Source: CAVVDY01 sp963815775
GTDB taxonomy: Bacteria > Acidobacteriota > Terriglobia > Terriglobales > Acidobacteriaceae
DNA: 64,000 nt
Direction of reading: 5' to 3'
Assembly (NCBI GenBank): GCA_963815775.1
Contig: CAWFIB010000027.1
Coordinates: 62,001-126,000 of the forward strand
Positions 24,502 to 33,127 of the stretch are shown piece by piece. Each line of letters begins with the position of its first letter. Position 1 is the stretch's first letter. Under the pieces are notes generated by a model. The model had not been told where the DNA came from, searched no databases, and worked only from the letters and a program-made list of their open reading frames with translations. The position numbers and the translations under genes were made by a program.

Positions 24502-26211
24502 ATGAGACGTTGGCTACTTGGGGCGTGGGCGCTGTTGCTGCCGGTTGGGTTAATGGCGAACGATGCGAAGCTCGCTCCCGAATTGAGAAACAGCGTGAGT
24601 CCGACTCCGGTGCGGGTGATTGTGCAGTACAAAACCCCGCCTGGCGAGGCTCCCAAGAGCCAGATTCGGGCGGCAAACGGCAGTGTGGAGAGGGAGCTGA
24701 AAACCATCCGCGGCCTGACCGCCCAACTGCCGGCAAATGCATTGGCCGCGCTGTCGAACGACGACAGTGTGGTATATGTCTCGCCCGACCGGCGGATGCG
24801 CAGCAACATGAACAATGCCGCCGGAGCAGTCCTGGCCAACTACGCCTGGGGACTGGGCTATGACGGCAGCGGGGTCGGAGTCGCGATCATCGACAGCGGC
24901 ATTCACAATGTCAACGACCTGCGCGATAGCTCCGGCCAGTTTCGCGTCGTCTACAGCCAGGATTTCGTGGGCGGCGGAACCGACGACGGATATGGTCATG
25001 GCACACATGTGGCCGGCATCATCGCAGGAAACGCCGCGGATTCGAGCTGCAAACAGTGCTTCGTCGCCATTCGAGGATTGGCTCCGAATGTGAGCCTGAT
25101 CAATCTGCGGGCGCTGGACAACGACGGCTCCGGCAGTGACAGCACGGTCATTGCCGCCATCGAGGCCGCCATTCAGCTCAAGGACCTCTACAACATCCGC
25201 ATCATCAATCTTTCGGTGGGCCGGCCGGTCTACGAAAGTTACAAGCTTGATCCGGTTTGTCAGGCAGTGGAGCAGGCCTGGAAGGCGGGCATCGTCGTGG
25301 TCGTGTCTGCGGGTAATGATGGACGCGACCGGCTGATGGGCACCGATGGCTATGGCACGATCGAAGCACCGGGCAACGATCCGTATGTCCTTACGGTCGG
25401 CGCCATGAATGCCAAAGGCACTCCGGACCGTGGCGACGATGTGATGACCACCTACAGCTCGAAGGGCCCAAGCGCGATCGACGCCATCGCCAAGCCCGAC
25501 ATCGTTGCGCCGGGCAATCGTATCGTTTCGCTGCAGGAGCCGGGCACGCTGGTGAACAAGTACCCCTCGAACCGGCCTGCCATGGCCTATTACACCTCCG
25601 GGGGAACCTTGCAGCCGCTCTCGTCTTCGTATTTCATGCTCAGCGGAACCAGTATGGCGACGGGAGTGGTGAGCGGAGCGGCGGCGCTGATGCTTCAGCA
25701 GGACCCGACGCTCACGCCCGATCAGGTGAAGGCCCGCCTGATGAAAACCGCCTATAAAAATCTGCCCTTATTCACAACGGTTGTCGATAGCGGAGTGACG
25801 TACAACATCCAGTCGGATGGATTCACCGTGGGAGCGGGTTATCTGGACCTGCAGGCGGCGCTCAATAATACCGATCGCGCGCCCGGAGTAGCCAGGTCCC
25901 CGGCCGTCTCTTACGACGCCACTACCGGCAGCGTCTTCTTCCTGGCGGACAGTACGACAGCGTGGGCACAGCATGGCATCTGGGACCCGGCGCTGGTCTG
26001 GGGCGGCAGCATCTTCCTGCCCCAGTCCGCCATGTGGGGGAACTCCGCGATGTGGGGAAGTTCTGCCATGTGGGGGAATTCTGCCATGTGGGGGAATTCT
26101 GCTATGTGGGGAAATTCCGCCATGTGGGGAAATTCCGCCATGTGGGGGAACTCGGCCATGTGGGGCAACTCGGCGATGTGGGGCAATCTGGCTATCAGCG
26201 GCGAGAATTAA
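24502..26211 (+). CDS. Exported subtilisin-like serine protease (S8) with C-terminal SAMWGN hexapeptide repeats
   Basis: The 569-aa protein starts at ATG 24502, preceded by GGAGGTG. It has a signal peptide (WLLGAWALLLPVGLMA) and a short I9-like propeptide (VRVIVQYKTPPGEAP to VVYVSPDRRM). The catalytic triad is visible: Asp in VAIIDSGI, His in GYGHGTHVAGI, Ser in LSGTSMATGVVSGAAALM; the oxyanion Asn is in VVVSAGNDG. After the catalytic domain and a ~70-residue linker come nine in-frame copies of S-A-M-W-G-N and a short tail (LAISGEN). It should be a secreted endoprotease; the Trp-rich repeat may anchor it to a surface or polymer, or act in sorting (inference). It is divergent from the sigma54/PilZ regulator. 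Confidence 0.9.
   Translation: MRRWLLGAWALLLPVGLMANDAKLAPELRNSVSPTPVRVIVQYKTPPGEAPKSQIRAANGSVERELKTIRGLTAQLPANALAALSNDDSVVYVSPDRRMRSNMNNAAGAVLANYAWGLGYDGSGVGVAIIDSGIHNVNDLRDSSGQFRVVYSQDFVGGGTDDGYGHGTHVAGIIAGNAADSSCKQCFVAIRGLAPNVSLINLRALDNDGSGSDSTVIAAIEAAIQLKDLYNIRIINLSVGRPVYESYKLDPVCQAVEQAWKAGIVVVVSAGNDGRDRLMGTDGYGTIEAPGNDPYVLTVGAMNAKGTPDRGDDVMTTYSSKGPSAIDAIAKPDIVAPGNRIVSLQEPGTLVNKYPSNRPAMAYYTSGGTLQPLSSSYFMLSGTSMATGVVSGAAALMLQQDPTLTPDQVKARLMKTAYKNLPLFTTVVDSGVTYNIQSDGFTVGAGYLDLQAALNNTDRAPGVARSPAVSYDATTGSVFFLADSTTAWAQHGIWDPALVWGGSIFLPQSAMWGNSAMWGSSAMWGNSAMWGNSAMWGNSAMWGNSAMWGNSAMWGNSAMWGNLAISGEN
26026..26187 (+). repeat. 18-bp coding tandem repeat, nine units (SAMWGN)
   Basis: Nine contiguous 18-bp units of the form TCnGCnATGTGGGGnAAy encode SAMWGN, with one SAMWGS (unit 2). 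Codons vary at third positions between units while amino acids are held, which indicates selection on the peptide rather than very recent slippage. Unit 9 is followed by CTGGCTATC (LAI). Confidence 0.95.
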
Positions 26212-26542
26212 AGGAACGCCGACGGCCATGCTTCGGAGAAAGGGAACGACCATGCAAGAAGAGACAACAGGCCGGAGCGTCTTGTGGGGAGGGCACTCCT
26301 AACGCCTTGGTTAACGGAAGGCCAGGGCAAAGACGACCCCGGCAAATTAAGGGCGCAGACAGCCGGCGCACTCCTCAGGGGGTGCGCGCCGTTTCCTGTG
26401 TGCTGCGACTGCTGCAGCGGACGGCGCGGAATGCGGGCCAACCCCCTTGAAACATTGGACTCTGGCGCCTGCTTTGCCGATGAGTTACGGAGGAGTGCGG
26501 TGTTCCCGCCATCGCTGAATTGCCGGCCGGGAACAGTCAGCC
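26212..26542. other. 331-bp intergenic region with a terminator-like hairpin
   Basis: No supported gene lies here. A short frame at 26228-26302 (24 codons, ending SVLWGGHS) follows the subtilase but has no clear support. A GC-rich hairpin sits at 26365-26390. The 5' region of the c-di-GMP gene lies downstream; I saw no GEMM riboswitch consensus. Confidence 0.4.
26365..26390 (+). terminator. Hairpin, possible terminator after the subtilase
   Basis: GGCGCAC pairs with GTGCGC(GCC) around a TCCTCAGGGG loop, followed by GTTTCCTGTG. The T-tract is weak, so it may be a Rho-dependent or attenuator structure rather than a strong intrinsic terminator. Confidence 0.35.
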
Positions 26543-28960
26543 ATGACCGGGCGAGCCAAAGCATTTATCGCAATCGTGATTGCCAGCGGAGTGGCGCTGC
26601 TCGCGCTGGAGATGCGGCATGCCTGCTGGCCAGCCCTGGGCTGGTTCTTCTGTTACCTGCTGCTGGCGGGATTCGCGTCGCGGCTCAAGGTTTCGCTGCC
26701 CGGCATCAACGGCACCATGTCGGTGAACCTGGTGGTGTTGCTGCTATCCATAGTCGAGCTGTCGCTGCCCGAGGCGTTGCTGGTGGGCTGCGTCGCCGCA
26801 CTGGTGCAGACACATTGGCAGAAGAAGCAGGTCAATGCGGTGCAGATGTTGTTTAACGCCGCTGACATCGCTATTACGATTGAGCTCTGCTACCGCTTCT
26901 TTCATTCTTCGGCCATATGGCTTACTCCCCATCTGGCATTGCGGCTGATGATCACCGGGGTCATCTACTTTCTGGCCAACACCCTTCCCATAGCGGCGGT
27001 GGTTGCTCTCACCGAGCAACGTGTTTTCCATAAGACCTGGTCGGAATGCTATTTCTGGTCGTTTCCGAGTTATCTGGCGGGCGCCGCCATCGCCTGCCTT
27101 ATCAGCTGGACCAATGACCGCCTGGGATGGCAGGTCTCTTTACTGCTGGTCCCGGTCCTCTATCTGTTGTACCGCTCCTACCGCCTGTATCTCGGCAAGC
27201 TGGAAGACGAGAAGAAACATGTGGAAAGAATTGCCGAGCTGCATCTGCGGACCATCGAGGCGCTGGCCCTGGCCATTGACGCCAAGGACCACACCACTCA
27301 CATACACCTGAAAAGAGTGCGCACCTACGCCGAAGGCATCGGCAAGGACATGGGCCTGAGCGCGACCGAGATGGACGCCTTACGGGCGGCGGCCCTGCTG
27401 CACGACATCGGCAAGCTGGCGGTCCCTGAACACATCATCAACAAGCCCGGACGGCTCACCCCGGAAGAGTTCGAGAAGATGAAAATCCACCCCATCGTGG
27501 GGGCGGAGATGTTAGAGCGGGTCGACTTTCCCTATCCGGTGGCGCCCATCGTGAGGGCCCATCACGAACGCTGGGATGGCAGCGGCTATCCCGACGGGCT
27601 GAAGGGCGAGGAGATTCCGGTGGGGGCACGCATTCTGGCGGCGGTGGATTGCCTGGACGCCATCACCTCTGACCGGCAATACCGCCGCGGCATGGACCTG
27701 TCGCAGAGTATGGCGCATATCGTGAGCCAGTCGGGCAAGCACTTCGATCCCCAGGTGGTGGAGATTCTGCAACGCCGTTATCAGGACCTGGAGCAGCTAT
27801 CCAGGAGTTCTCCGGCGGGTTACAAGGATGGTCTGCGGCTCTCGACCGACGCCAGGGTGACCAATGGCGGAGCGCCGGAAACCGGCTTTGAGCAGACCCG
27901 GCCGCCTGGCCGGGAAGTGGACTTTCTGGCTTCGATTGTGTCGGCGCGTTACGAGGCCCAGGCGCTGCTGGAGTTCAGCAACGATCTCGGGCGTTCGCTG
28001 AGCCTGGACGAAACGCTATCGGTGGTGGCGGCGCGACTGCGGAAATTGATTCCTTACGATGCGCTGGCCATCTACCGGCTGCGGGACTCCCGTCTGATTG
28101 CGGAATATGCCACCGGTGACGACTCCCGCGCCTTCGCGGCGCTTAGCGTTCCCCTGGGAGAAGGCCTGGCCGGATGGGTGGCGGAGAACCGGAAGCAGAT
28201 CATCAACGGCAATCCTGCGGTAGAACCCGGCTACCTGGCCAATCCCGAGAGACGGCTTTCCATGGGCTCGGCACTGGCTGTGCCACTGCTGGCCGACGAT
28301 GACCGGCTGCTGGGGGTGCTGGCGCTATACAAGCTGCAGGCCGATGCCTTCAGCGCCGACCACCTGCGGGTCCTGCTCGCCATCCGCGACAAGATCGGCG
28401 CCTCCATCGCCAACGCGGCGAAGTACCAGGACGCAGCCGATTCGGCCACCACGGATTACGTGACCCGCCTGCCCAATGCGCGCTCGCTGCTGCTGCAACT
28501 CGATGCCGAGATTTCCCGCTGCCAGCGCGAGCCGGGACGCCTGGCCCTGGTCCTATGCGACTTGGATGGCTTCAAACAGGTCAATGACATGCATGGCCAC
28601 ATGGTGGGCAACCAGGTGCTGGAGGCGTTCGCCGCAAGACTCAAGCTGGCCTGCCGCGACTACGATTACGTCTCCCGCATGGGCGGCGATGAATTTGTGA
28701 TTCTCGCACCCGGCCTGCGGCAAAGCGATGTGCCGAATTTGTGCAATCGAATTCTGGCCGCGGCGGAGGCCAGCGTTCGGGGCGTGTGCCGCGGCATCGA
28801 GCTCTCCGCCAGCGTCGGCTTCGCCTTCTATCCCGATGACGCCCCCAGCGCGGCGCAGTTGCTGGTCGAGGCTGACCGGCGGATGTACGCCATGAAGAAG
28901 GAGCATCACCTGGGTGGCTCGCCGCTGAACTTCCCGGTGGAAGCGGCGATGGCTCCATGA
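26543..28960 (+). CDS. Membrane HD-GYP / GAF / GGDEF protein (c-di-GMP turnover)
   Basis: The 805-aa protein has an N-terminal membrane module of about six TMs (residues 1-215). HD-GYP follows at about 230-420, with LLHDIGKLAVPEHI and HHERWDGSGYPDG; then GAF at about 470-635 and GGDEF at about 640-790. The signature RMGGDEF is intact and is preceded at five residues by RDYD, a classical inhibitory I-site. HD-GYP domains hydrolyse c-di-GMP and GGDEF domains make it, so both activities appear competent and the balance may be set by the membrane and GAF sensors. This order (phosphodiesterase first, cyclase last) is less common than GGDEF-EAL. It lies near a PilZ-containing regulator. The sensed ligand is unknown. 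Confidence 0.9.
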   Translation: MTGRAKAFIAIVIASGVALLALEMRHACWPALGWFFCYLLLAGFASRLKVSLPGINGTMSVNLVVLLLSIVELSLPEALLVGCVAALVQTHWQKKQVNAVQMLFNAADIAITIELCYRFFHSSAIWLTPHLALRLMITGVIYFLANTLPIAAVVALTEQRVFHKTWSECYFWSFPSYLAGAAIACLISWTNDRLGWQVSLLLVPVLYLLYRSYRLYLGKLEDEKKHVERIAELHLRTIEALALAIDAKDHTTHIHLKRVRTYAEGIGKDMGLSATEMDALRAAALLHDIGKLAVPEHIINKPGRLTPEEFEKMKIHPIVGAEMLERVDFPYPVAPIVRAHHERWDGSGYPDGLKGEEIPVGARILAAVDCLDAITSDRQYRRGMDLSQSMAHIVSQSGKHFDPQVVEILQRRYQDLEQLSRSSPAGYKDGLRLSTDARVTNGGAPETGFEQTRPPGREVDFLASIVSARYEAQALLEFSNDLGRSLSLDETLSVVAARLRKLIPYDALAIYRLRDSRLIAEYATGDDSRAFAALSVPLGEGLAGWVAENRKQIINGNPAVEPGYLANPERRLSMGSALAVPLLADDDRLLGVLALYKLQADAFSADHLRVLLAIRDKIGASIANAAKYQDAADSATTDYVTRLPNARSLLLQLDAEISRCQREPGRLALVLCDLDGFKQVNDMHGHMVGNQVLEAFAARLKLACRDYDYVSRMGGDEFVILAPGLRQSDVPNLCNRILAAAEASVRGVCRGIELSASVGFAFYPDDAPSAAQLLVEADRRMYAMKKEHHLGGSPLNFPVEAAMAP

Positions 28961-28976
28961 AGGAGGCGCAATTGCC

Positions 28977-29837
28977 ATGCTGAGGCCGATTGTGCGCCGG
29001 CTGGGATTGGCGGTGGTGACTGTGCTGCTGGGCGGCCTGCTCTCCGCCACGCTGGTCCGCTATGCGCCCGGCTTCGGGATCGACGAGCGCCAACTGGATG
29101 CGCGTCTGAGCAGCCAGAGCATTGCAGCCATTCGCAACGCGGCAGCAGCGGAAGCGAGCATTGTCCCCTTCTATTTCGCTTACCTTCGGCGCCTGCTCCG
29201 GGGCGATCTTGGCCAGTCGCGTTCCTTGAATCGGCCGGTCAGAGAACTGCTGACGGAGCGAGTGGCGGTTACGGGAGCATTGGCGGGCAAGGCGCTGCTC
29301 ATGGCATGGCTCGCGGCGGTGCTGCTGGTACTGATTGCCTGGCTGCTGCGCCGACCGGCGGTCGCCGTTGGAGGCACGCTTCTGAGCGGAGCCTTGCTGT
29401 GTGTCCCGGCAGGAGGGTTGGCGCTGCTGGCAGTCATCCTGAATGCTCCCGGCTATGTGGCGCTTGCCCTGATCGTCTTTCCCAAGGTGCATCGCTATCT
29501 CGCCAACCTGACCACGGCGACCGGGGGCATGGCGCACATCGTGACCGCAAGGGCCAAGGGACTGTCCCAGGCACGCATCCTGGCGTGGCATGTGGTTCCC
29601 GTAATCAAGTGCGAAGTGCTGGCCCTGGCCGGCATCTCGATCAGCCTGGCCATCAGCGCTGCCATTCCCGTCGAGGCGCTCTGCGGAATCCCCGGCTTCG
29701 GCCAACTGGCATGGCAGTCGGCGCTGGCGCGCGACCTGCCCCTGCTCATCAATATTTCCATGCTGGTAATCGCCTTCGTGACGCTGGCCAACTCGGGCAG
29801 CGATCTTTTGGCGGAAGAGCGGAGGCAAGCGTCATGA
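28977..29837 (+). CDS. ABC transporter permease, DppB/OppB-like
   Basis: The 286-aa inner-membrane permease starts at ATG 28977 with AGGAGG ten bases upstream. The N-terminal TM (RRLGLAVVTVLLGGLLSATLV, then RYAPGFGIDERQ) matches the DppB start, where 'R..PGDP' follows TM1. The family's coupling loop is visible in HIVTARAKGLSQARILAWHVV (EAA loop), and IPVEALCGIPGFGQLAWQSA matches the conserved 'E..F.IPGLG.L...A' of DppB. It should form the channel of a peptide/nickel-type importer with the next gene, with which it overlaps by 4 bp (ATGA). Confidence 0.8.
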   Translation: MLRPIVRRLGLAVVTVLLGGLLSATLVRYAPGFGIDERQLDARLSSQSIAAIRNAAAAEASIVPFYFAYLRRLLRGDLGQSRSLNRPVRELLTERVAVTGALAGKALLMAWLAAVLLVLIAWLLRRPAVAVGGTLLSGALLCVPAGGLALLAVILNAPGYVALALIVFPKVHRYLANLTTATGGMAHIVTARAKGLSQARILAWHVVPVIKCEVLALAGISISLAISAAIPVEALCGIPGFGQLAWQSALARDLPLLINISMLVIAFVTLANSGSDLLAEERRQAS

Positions 29838-30637
29838 AAGCGCTGCGGGCAACGGCGACAGCGATCATCGTGACCATTGCGCTGGTCTGCATTGTCGGGA
29901 GCTTACTGCCGAGGTTCGACTACGCCCGGCAGGACCGCGAACATGTCGGGGAGGCAGCGTCACGCCAGCACTGGCTGGGCACGGATGACTTGGGCCGCGA
30001 CCGCTTCTCGCGCCTGCTGCACGGCACGCGGCTGTCGTTGCTGCTGGCTCCGGCTGCCGCCCTACTCTCGCTGCTGCTGGCGCTGGCGATCGGGGCGACG
30101 ACGGGCTTCACCGGCGGTCTTGCGGCGCGCGGCGCCAAAACGGTGATCGATCTGTTCCTGTCGGTCCCGTGGCTGTTTCTGCTGCTGATGGTTCGCGCCC
30201 TGCTCCCCTTGAATACGTCGCCCGGCGAATCGGCGGCGATCACGTTTCTGGTGCTTGGCCTGCTAGGCTGGGCCGCGCCCGCCAGGATCCTTCAGGCGCG
30301 CGCCAGCCGCCTGTGCGAGGAGCAATTCATCCTGCTGGCCCGCGCCACCGGGGTGTCGCGCCGGCGGCTGCTGTGGCAGCATTTGCTTCCCAACCTGAAG
30401 CCTGTCCTGCTGGCCCAGTTCTGGATTGCAGTGCCTATCTTCATTCTTTCCGAAGCCAACCTGAGCCTGCTGGGGCTGGGGGTCAGCGAGCCTCTGCCGT
30501 CGCTCGGCAGTCTGTTGCGGGAAATGGAAACGGTTCTGACGCTGAACGCCGATGCAAGCCGCTTCGCCGCTCTCATCCTGCTGATTGTCATCATGAGCAG
30601 CTTGCAGATCGCTGTTGCACAACGAGAGGTCTACTAA
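29834..30637 (+). CDS. ABC transporter permease, DppC/OppC-like
   Basis: The 267-aa protein starts at ATG 29834 in an ATGA overlap with the DppB-like gene; the much longer open frame upstream of it is noncoding. The signature HWLGTDDLGRDRFSRLLHGT, 'LGTDxxGRDxxSR', is diagnostic for the DppC family. The EAA loop (FILLARATGVSRRRLLWQHLLPN) contacts the ATPase, and EANLSLLGLGVSEPLPSLGS follows. It partners the DppB-like protein; the stop is one base before the binding-protein start. Confidence 0.85.
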   Translation: MKALRATATAIIVTIALVCIVGSLLPRFDYARQDREHVGEAASRQHWLGTDDLGRDRFSRLLHGTRLSLLLAPAAALLSLLLALAIGATTGFTGGLAARGAKTVIDLFLSVPWLFLLLMVRALLPLNTSPGESAAITFLVLGLLGWAAPARILQARASRLCEEQFILLARATGVSRRRLLWQHLLPNLKPVLLAQFWIAVPIFILSEANLSLLGLGVSEPLPSLGSLLREMETVLTLNADASRFAALILLIVIMSSLQIAVAQREVY

Positions 30638-30638
30638 G

Positions 30639-32258
30639 ATGCGTCGCTTTTGGTTATTCGCTCTCCTGCTTTTCGCGCTTCTGGCGCCCTTGGTTTTTGC
30701 CAAAGAACTCCGCTTCTATCTGCGGTCGGAGCCGAAGACCTTCGATCCGGCGGCGGTCGCCGACGATTCTTCAGAAACCATCCGCTACCTTAGCGGCGGC
30801 GTGCTGGTTCGCCTCAATCGCGATACCCAGAAACTGCAGCCGGAACTGGCGCAGGCGTGGCAAGTCTCGCGCGATGGCCGGACGATTACCTTCACCCTGC
30901 GTAGGGGAGTATATTTTTCCGACGGCACGCCCTTCAGCGCCCAGGACGTGAAATACACGATGGAGCGGCTGATGGATCCCGCACTCCATTCGCCGACTGG
31001 CGATGCGTTTCGCTCGGGTAAGGGTGAAGTGGTCGCAACCGTCATCGCACCGGACAAGGTCGCCATTCGTTTTCCTGCGCCGGTGGCAGGCGTTGCCAAG
31101 TTGTTCGACGAGGTCGCGATTGTCTCGGCGCAGTCGCCCAGGAAGGAAGCGGCGGCGCTTGGCCCGTTTTACGTGGCGGAGCACAAGCCCGGCTCCTACA
31201 TTTATCTGCGCCGGAATCCCAACTACTGGAAGCATGATGCTTCTGGGCGGCAACTGCCTTATCTCGACGCCATCAAGCTGGAGATTCAGGCGAACCGTGA
31301 TATCGAGTTCCTCAAGTTCACCCGCAACCAGATCGACTTGATCAATTCGCTCGACCCCGACTACTACGATCGTCTGGCGCGCTCCGCGCCGGCCAAGGTG
31401 CGCGACGCAGGGGCATCGCTGGACTCGGAGCAGATGTGGTTCAATCAGGTGCCAGGCGCGCCCATCGCGGCATACAAGCGGGAATGGTTCAAGTCGCGCA
31501 ACTTCCGGCGGGCGGTATCGTCGGCCATCAACCGCGATGACCTGTGCAAGGTGGTTTACAAAGGGCACGCCACCCCGGCGAGGGGGCCAGTCTCGCCGGC
31601 CAACAAGTTCTGGTTCGACGCGCGGCTTCAGCCCGTCCGGCACGACACCAATCAGGCGCTCCAATTACTGAAGCAGGACGGCTTCTATCTTTCATCGGGC
31701 AAGCTCTACGATCGAGCCGGCCATGAGGTTGAATTCTCCATCGTGACCAACGCAGGCAACCGCGCGCGGGAGGCGATGGCAACCATGATTCAACAGGACC
31801 TGGCGGCGATCGGCGTCAAGGTCAATGTCGTGACCCTCGATTTCCCGTCGTTGATTCAGCGCATCAGCGAGTCCTTCAATTACGAGGCCGCGCTTCTGGG
31901 CATGGTGAATGTGGGCTTAGATCCCAATGCGCAGATGAACGTCTGGCTTAGCTCTTCGGAAGAGCACCAGTGGCACCCGAAGCAGGCGATACCGGCAACA
32001 CCCTGGGAAGCGGAGATCGACCTGCTGATGCGGGCGCAGGCGTCGTCGATGGACGACCACACCCGGAAGCAGTACTTCGACCGGGTACAGGAAATCGTGG
32101 CCGCCCAGGCGCCATTCATCTATCTGGTCAACAAGAATGCGTTGACCGCGATCTCCCACAGGGTGGTAGGAGCGCAGCCGGTGCCGCTTCGTCCGCAGAC
32201 CTATTGGAACATCGAGTATCTGAAGCTGACTGTCGAGAGGGCGGGCAATGGCAAGTGA
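30639..32258 (+). CDS. ABC transporter substrate-binding protein, family 5 (DppA/OppA-like)
   Basis: The 539-aa protein starts at ATG 30639 with GAGAGGT eight bases upstream. Its signal peptide is FWLFALLLFALLAPLVFA. The mature protein has the SBP_bac_5 layout: LRSEPKTFDPAAVADDSS, the motif LAQAWQVSRDGRTITFTLRRG, then VYFSDGTPFSAQDVKYTMER. A later NFRRAVSSAINRDDLCKVVY segment and AQAPFIYLVNKNALTAI complete it. It should capture peptides or another small solute in the periplasm for the DppBC-like permeases. There is no lipobox Cys, so it is a free periplasmic protein if the signal is cleaved by signal peptidase I. It overlaps the ATPase gene by 11 bp. Confidence 0.9.
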   Translation: MRRFWLFALLLFALLAPLVFAKELRFYLRSEPKTFDPAAVADDSSETIRYLSGGVLVRLNRDTQKLQPELAQAWQVSRDGRTITFTLRRGVYFSDGTPFSAQDVKYTMERLMDPALHSPTGDAFRSGKGEVVATVIAPDKVAIRFPAPVAGVAKLFDEVAIVSAQSPRKEAAALGPFYVAEHKPGSYIYLRRNPNYWKHDASGRQLPYLDAIKLEIQANRDIEFLKFTRNQIDLINSLDPDYYDRLARSAPAKVRDAGASLDSEQMWFNQVPGAPIAAYKREWFKSRNFRRAVSSAINRDDLCKVVYKGHATPARGPVSPANKFWFDARLQPVRHDTNQALQLLKQDGFYLSSGKLYDRAGHEVEFSIVTNAGNRAREAMATMIQQDLAAIGVKVNVVTLDFPSLIQRISESFNYEAALLGMVNVGLDPNAQMNVWLSSSEEHQWHPKQAIPATPWEAEIDLLMRAQASSMDDHTRKQYFDRVQEIVAAQAPFIYLVNKNALTAISHRVVGAQPVPLRPQTYWNIEYLKLTVERAGNGK

Positions 32259-33069
32259 GCGCGTCTTACTCTCGGTTGACCTGAGCGTCGACTATCTCAG
32301 TAAGCCGCACGCGCTTAACCACGTCTGCTTCGCAATTCAACGCGGCGAAATCCTGGGGCTGGTCGGCGAAAGCGGATCGGGGAAGAGCACGGTCGCACTG
32401 GCCATCATGAAGCTGCTGGATACCAAGGGGGCCGCGGTATCGGGTCAGCTCATCTTTAACGGCCACGACCTGATGACAGCTTCGGAAGGCGAGATGCGCG
32501 CAGTTCGCGGGTGCGATATTGCGCTGGTCTTGCAGAGTCCGCTGGCCAGCCTGAATCCCGCGCTGCGCATTGGGACCCAACTGGCGGAGGGCTGGCGTGC
32601 CCACGCTCGAGGCGGCAAAAGCGATATGGAAGCTGCCCTTGAACGCGCGCTGGCCGGCGTCGGACTGCCAACGGACCGCGAGTTCCGCAAGCGGTATCCC
32701 TCGCAAATCAGCGTAGGCCAGGCGCAGCGAGTGCTGATCGCCATGGCGGTCATGCACTCGCCGGCCCTGCTCATCGCCGACGAGCCCACCAGCGCGCTGG
32801 ATGTTATTACCCAGGCGGAGGTCCTGCGGCTCATTGCCGACCTCAATCGCCGCCTGGGGACGGCGGTTCTCTTCATCTCGCACGACCTCGCATCGGTAGC
32901 TTCCATCTGCCATCGCATTGTGGTTTTACGTCACGGCGCGATCGTCGAATGCGGCTCCCGCGACGATGTATTGCTGCGCCCGGAGCACCCGTATACCCAG
33001 CAACTCCTGGCCAGTGTTCGCCAGCTAGCGATGCCCGCGGCGGCAGAGCGCCTGTTCGTGGTCGCCTAG
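32248..33069 (+). CDS. ABC transporter ATPase, DppD/OppD-like
   Basis: The 273-aa protein starts at ATG 32248 inside the end of the binding-protein gene. Walker A is GESGSGKS, the signature region is ISVGQAQRVLIAMAV (where LSGGQ would be expected), Walker B is LLIADEPTSALD and the switch His is in FISHDLAS. These match DppD/OppD proteins. Those transporters normally use two ATPases (D and F); no F-type gene follows and the next gene is convergent. So either this one homodimerises or its partner is elsewhere. The C-terminus lacks the longer OppD_C tail usual for ~320-aa DppD proteins. Confidence 0.85.
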   Translation: MASERVLLSVDLSVDYLSKPHALNHVCFAIQRGEILGLVGESGSGKSTVALAIMKLLDTKGAAVSGQLIFNGHDLMTASEGEMRAVRGCDIALVLQSPLASLNPALRIGTQLAEGWRAHARGGKSDMEAALERALAGVGLPTDREFRKRYPSQISVGQAQRVLIAMAVMHSPALLIADEPTSALDVITQAEVLRLIADLNRRLGTAVLFISHDLASVASICHRIVVLRHGAIVECGSRDDVLLRPEHPYTQQLLASVRQLAMPAAAERLFVVA

Positions 33070-33127
33070 TATCTCCAGTATTTAGCGCAGCTGATCGCTT
33101 GGCAGGTTCCGGGCCGACTTCGCCTGC

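Noticed and set aside
26026..26187. Regular 18-bp repeats as a possible CRISPR array
   Set aside because: Units are contiguous without spacers, in frame with the protease, and encode a conserved hexapeptide.
26212..26542. c-di-GMP (GEMM) riboswitch ahead of the HD-GYP/GGDEF gene
   Set aside because: No GEMM core motifs; only a GC-rich hairpin is visible.
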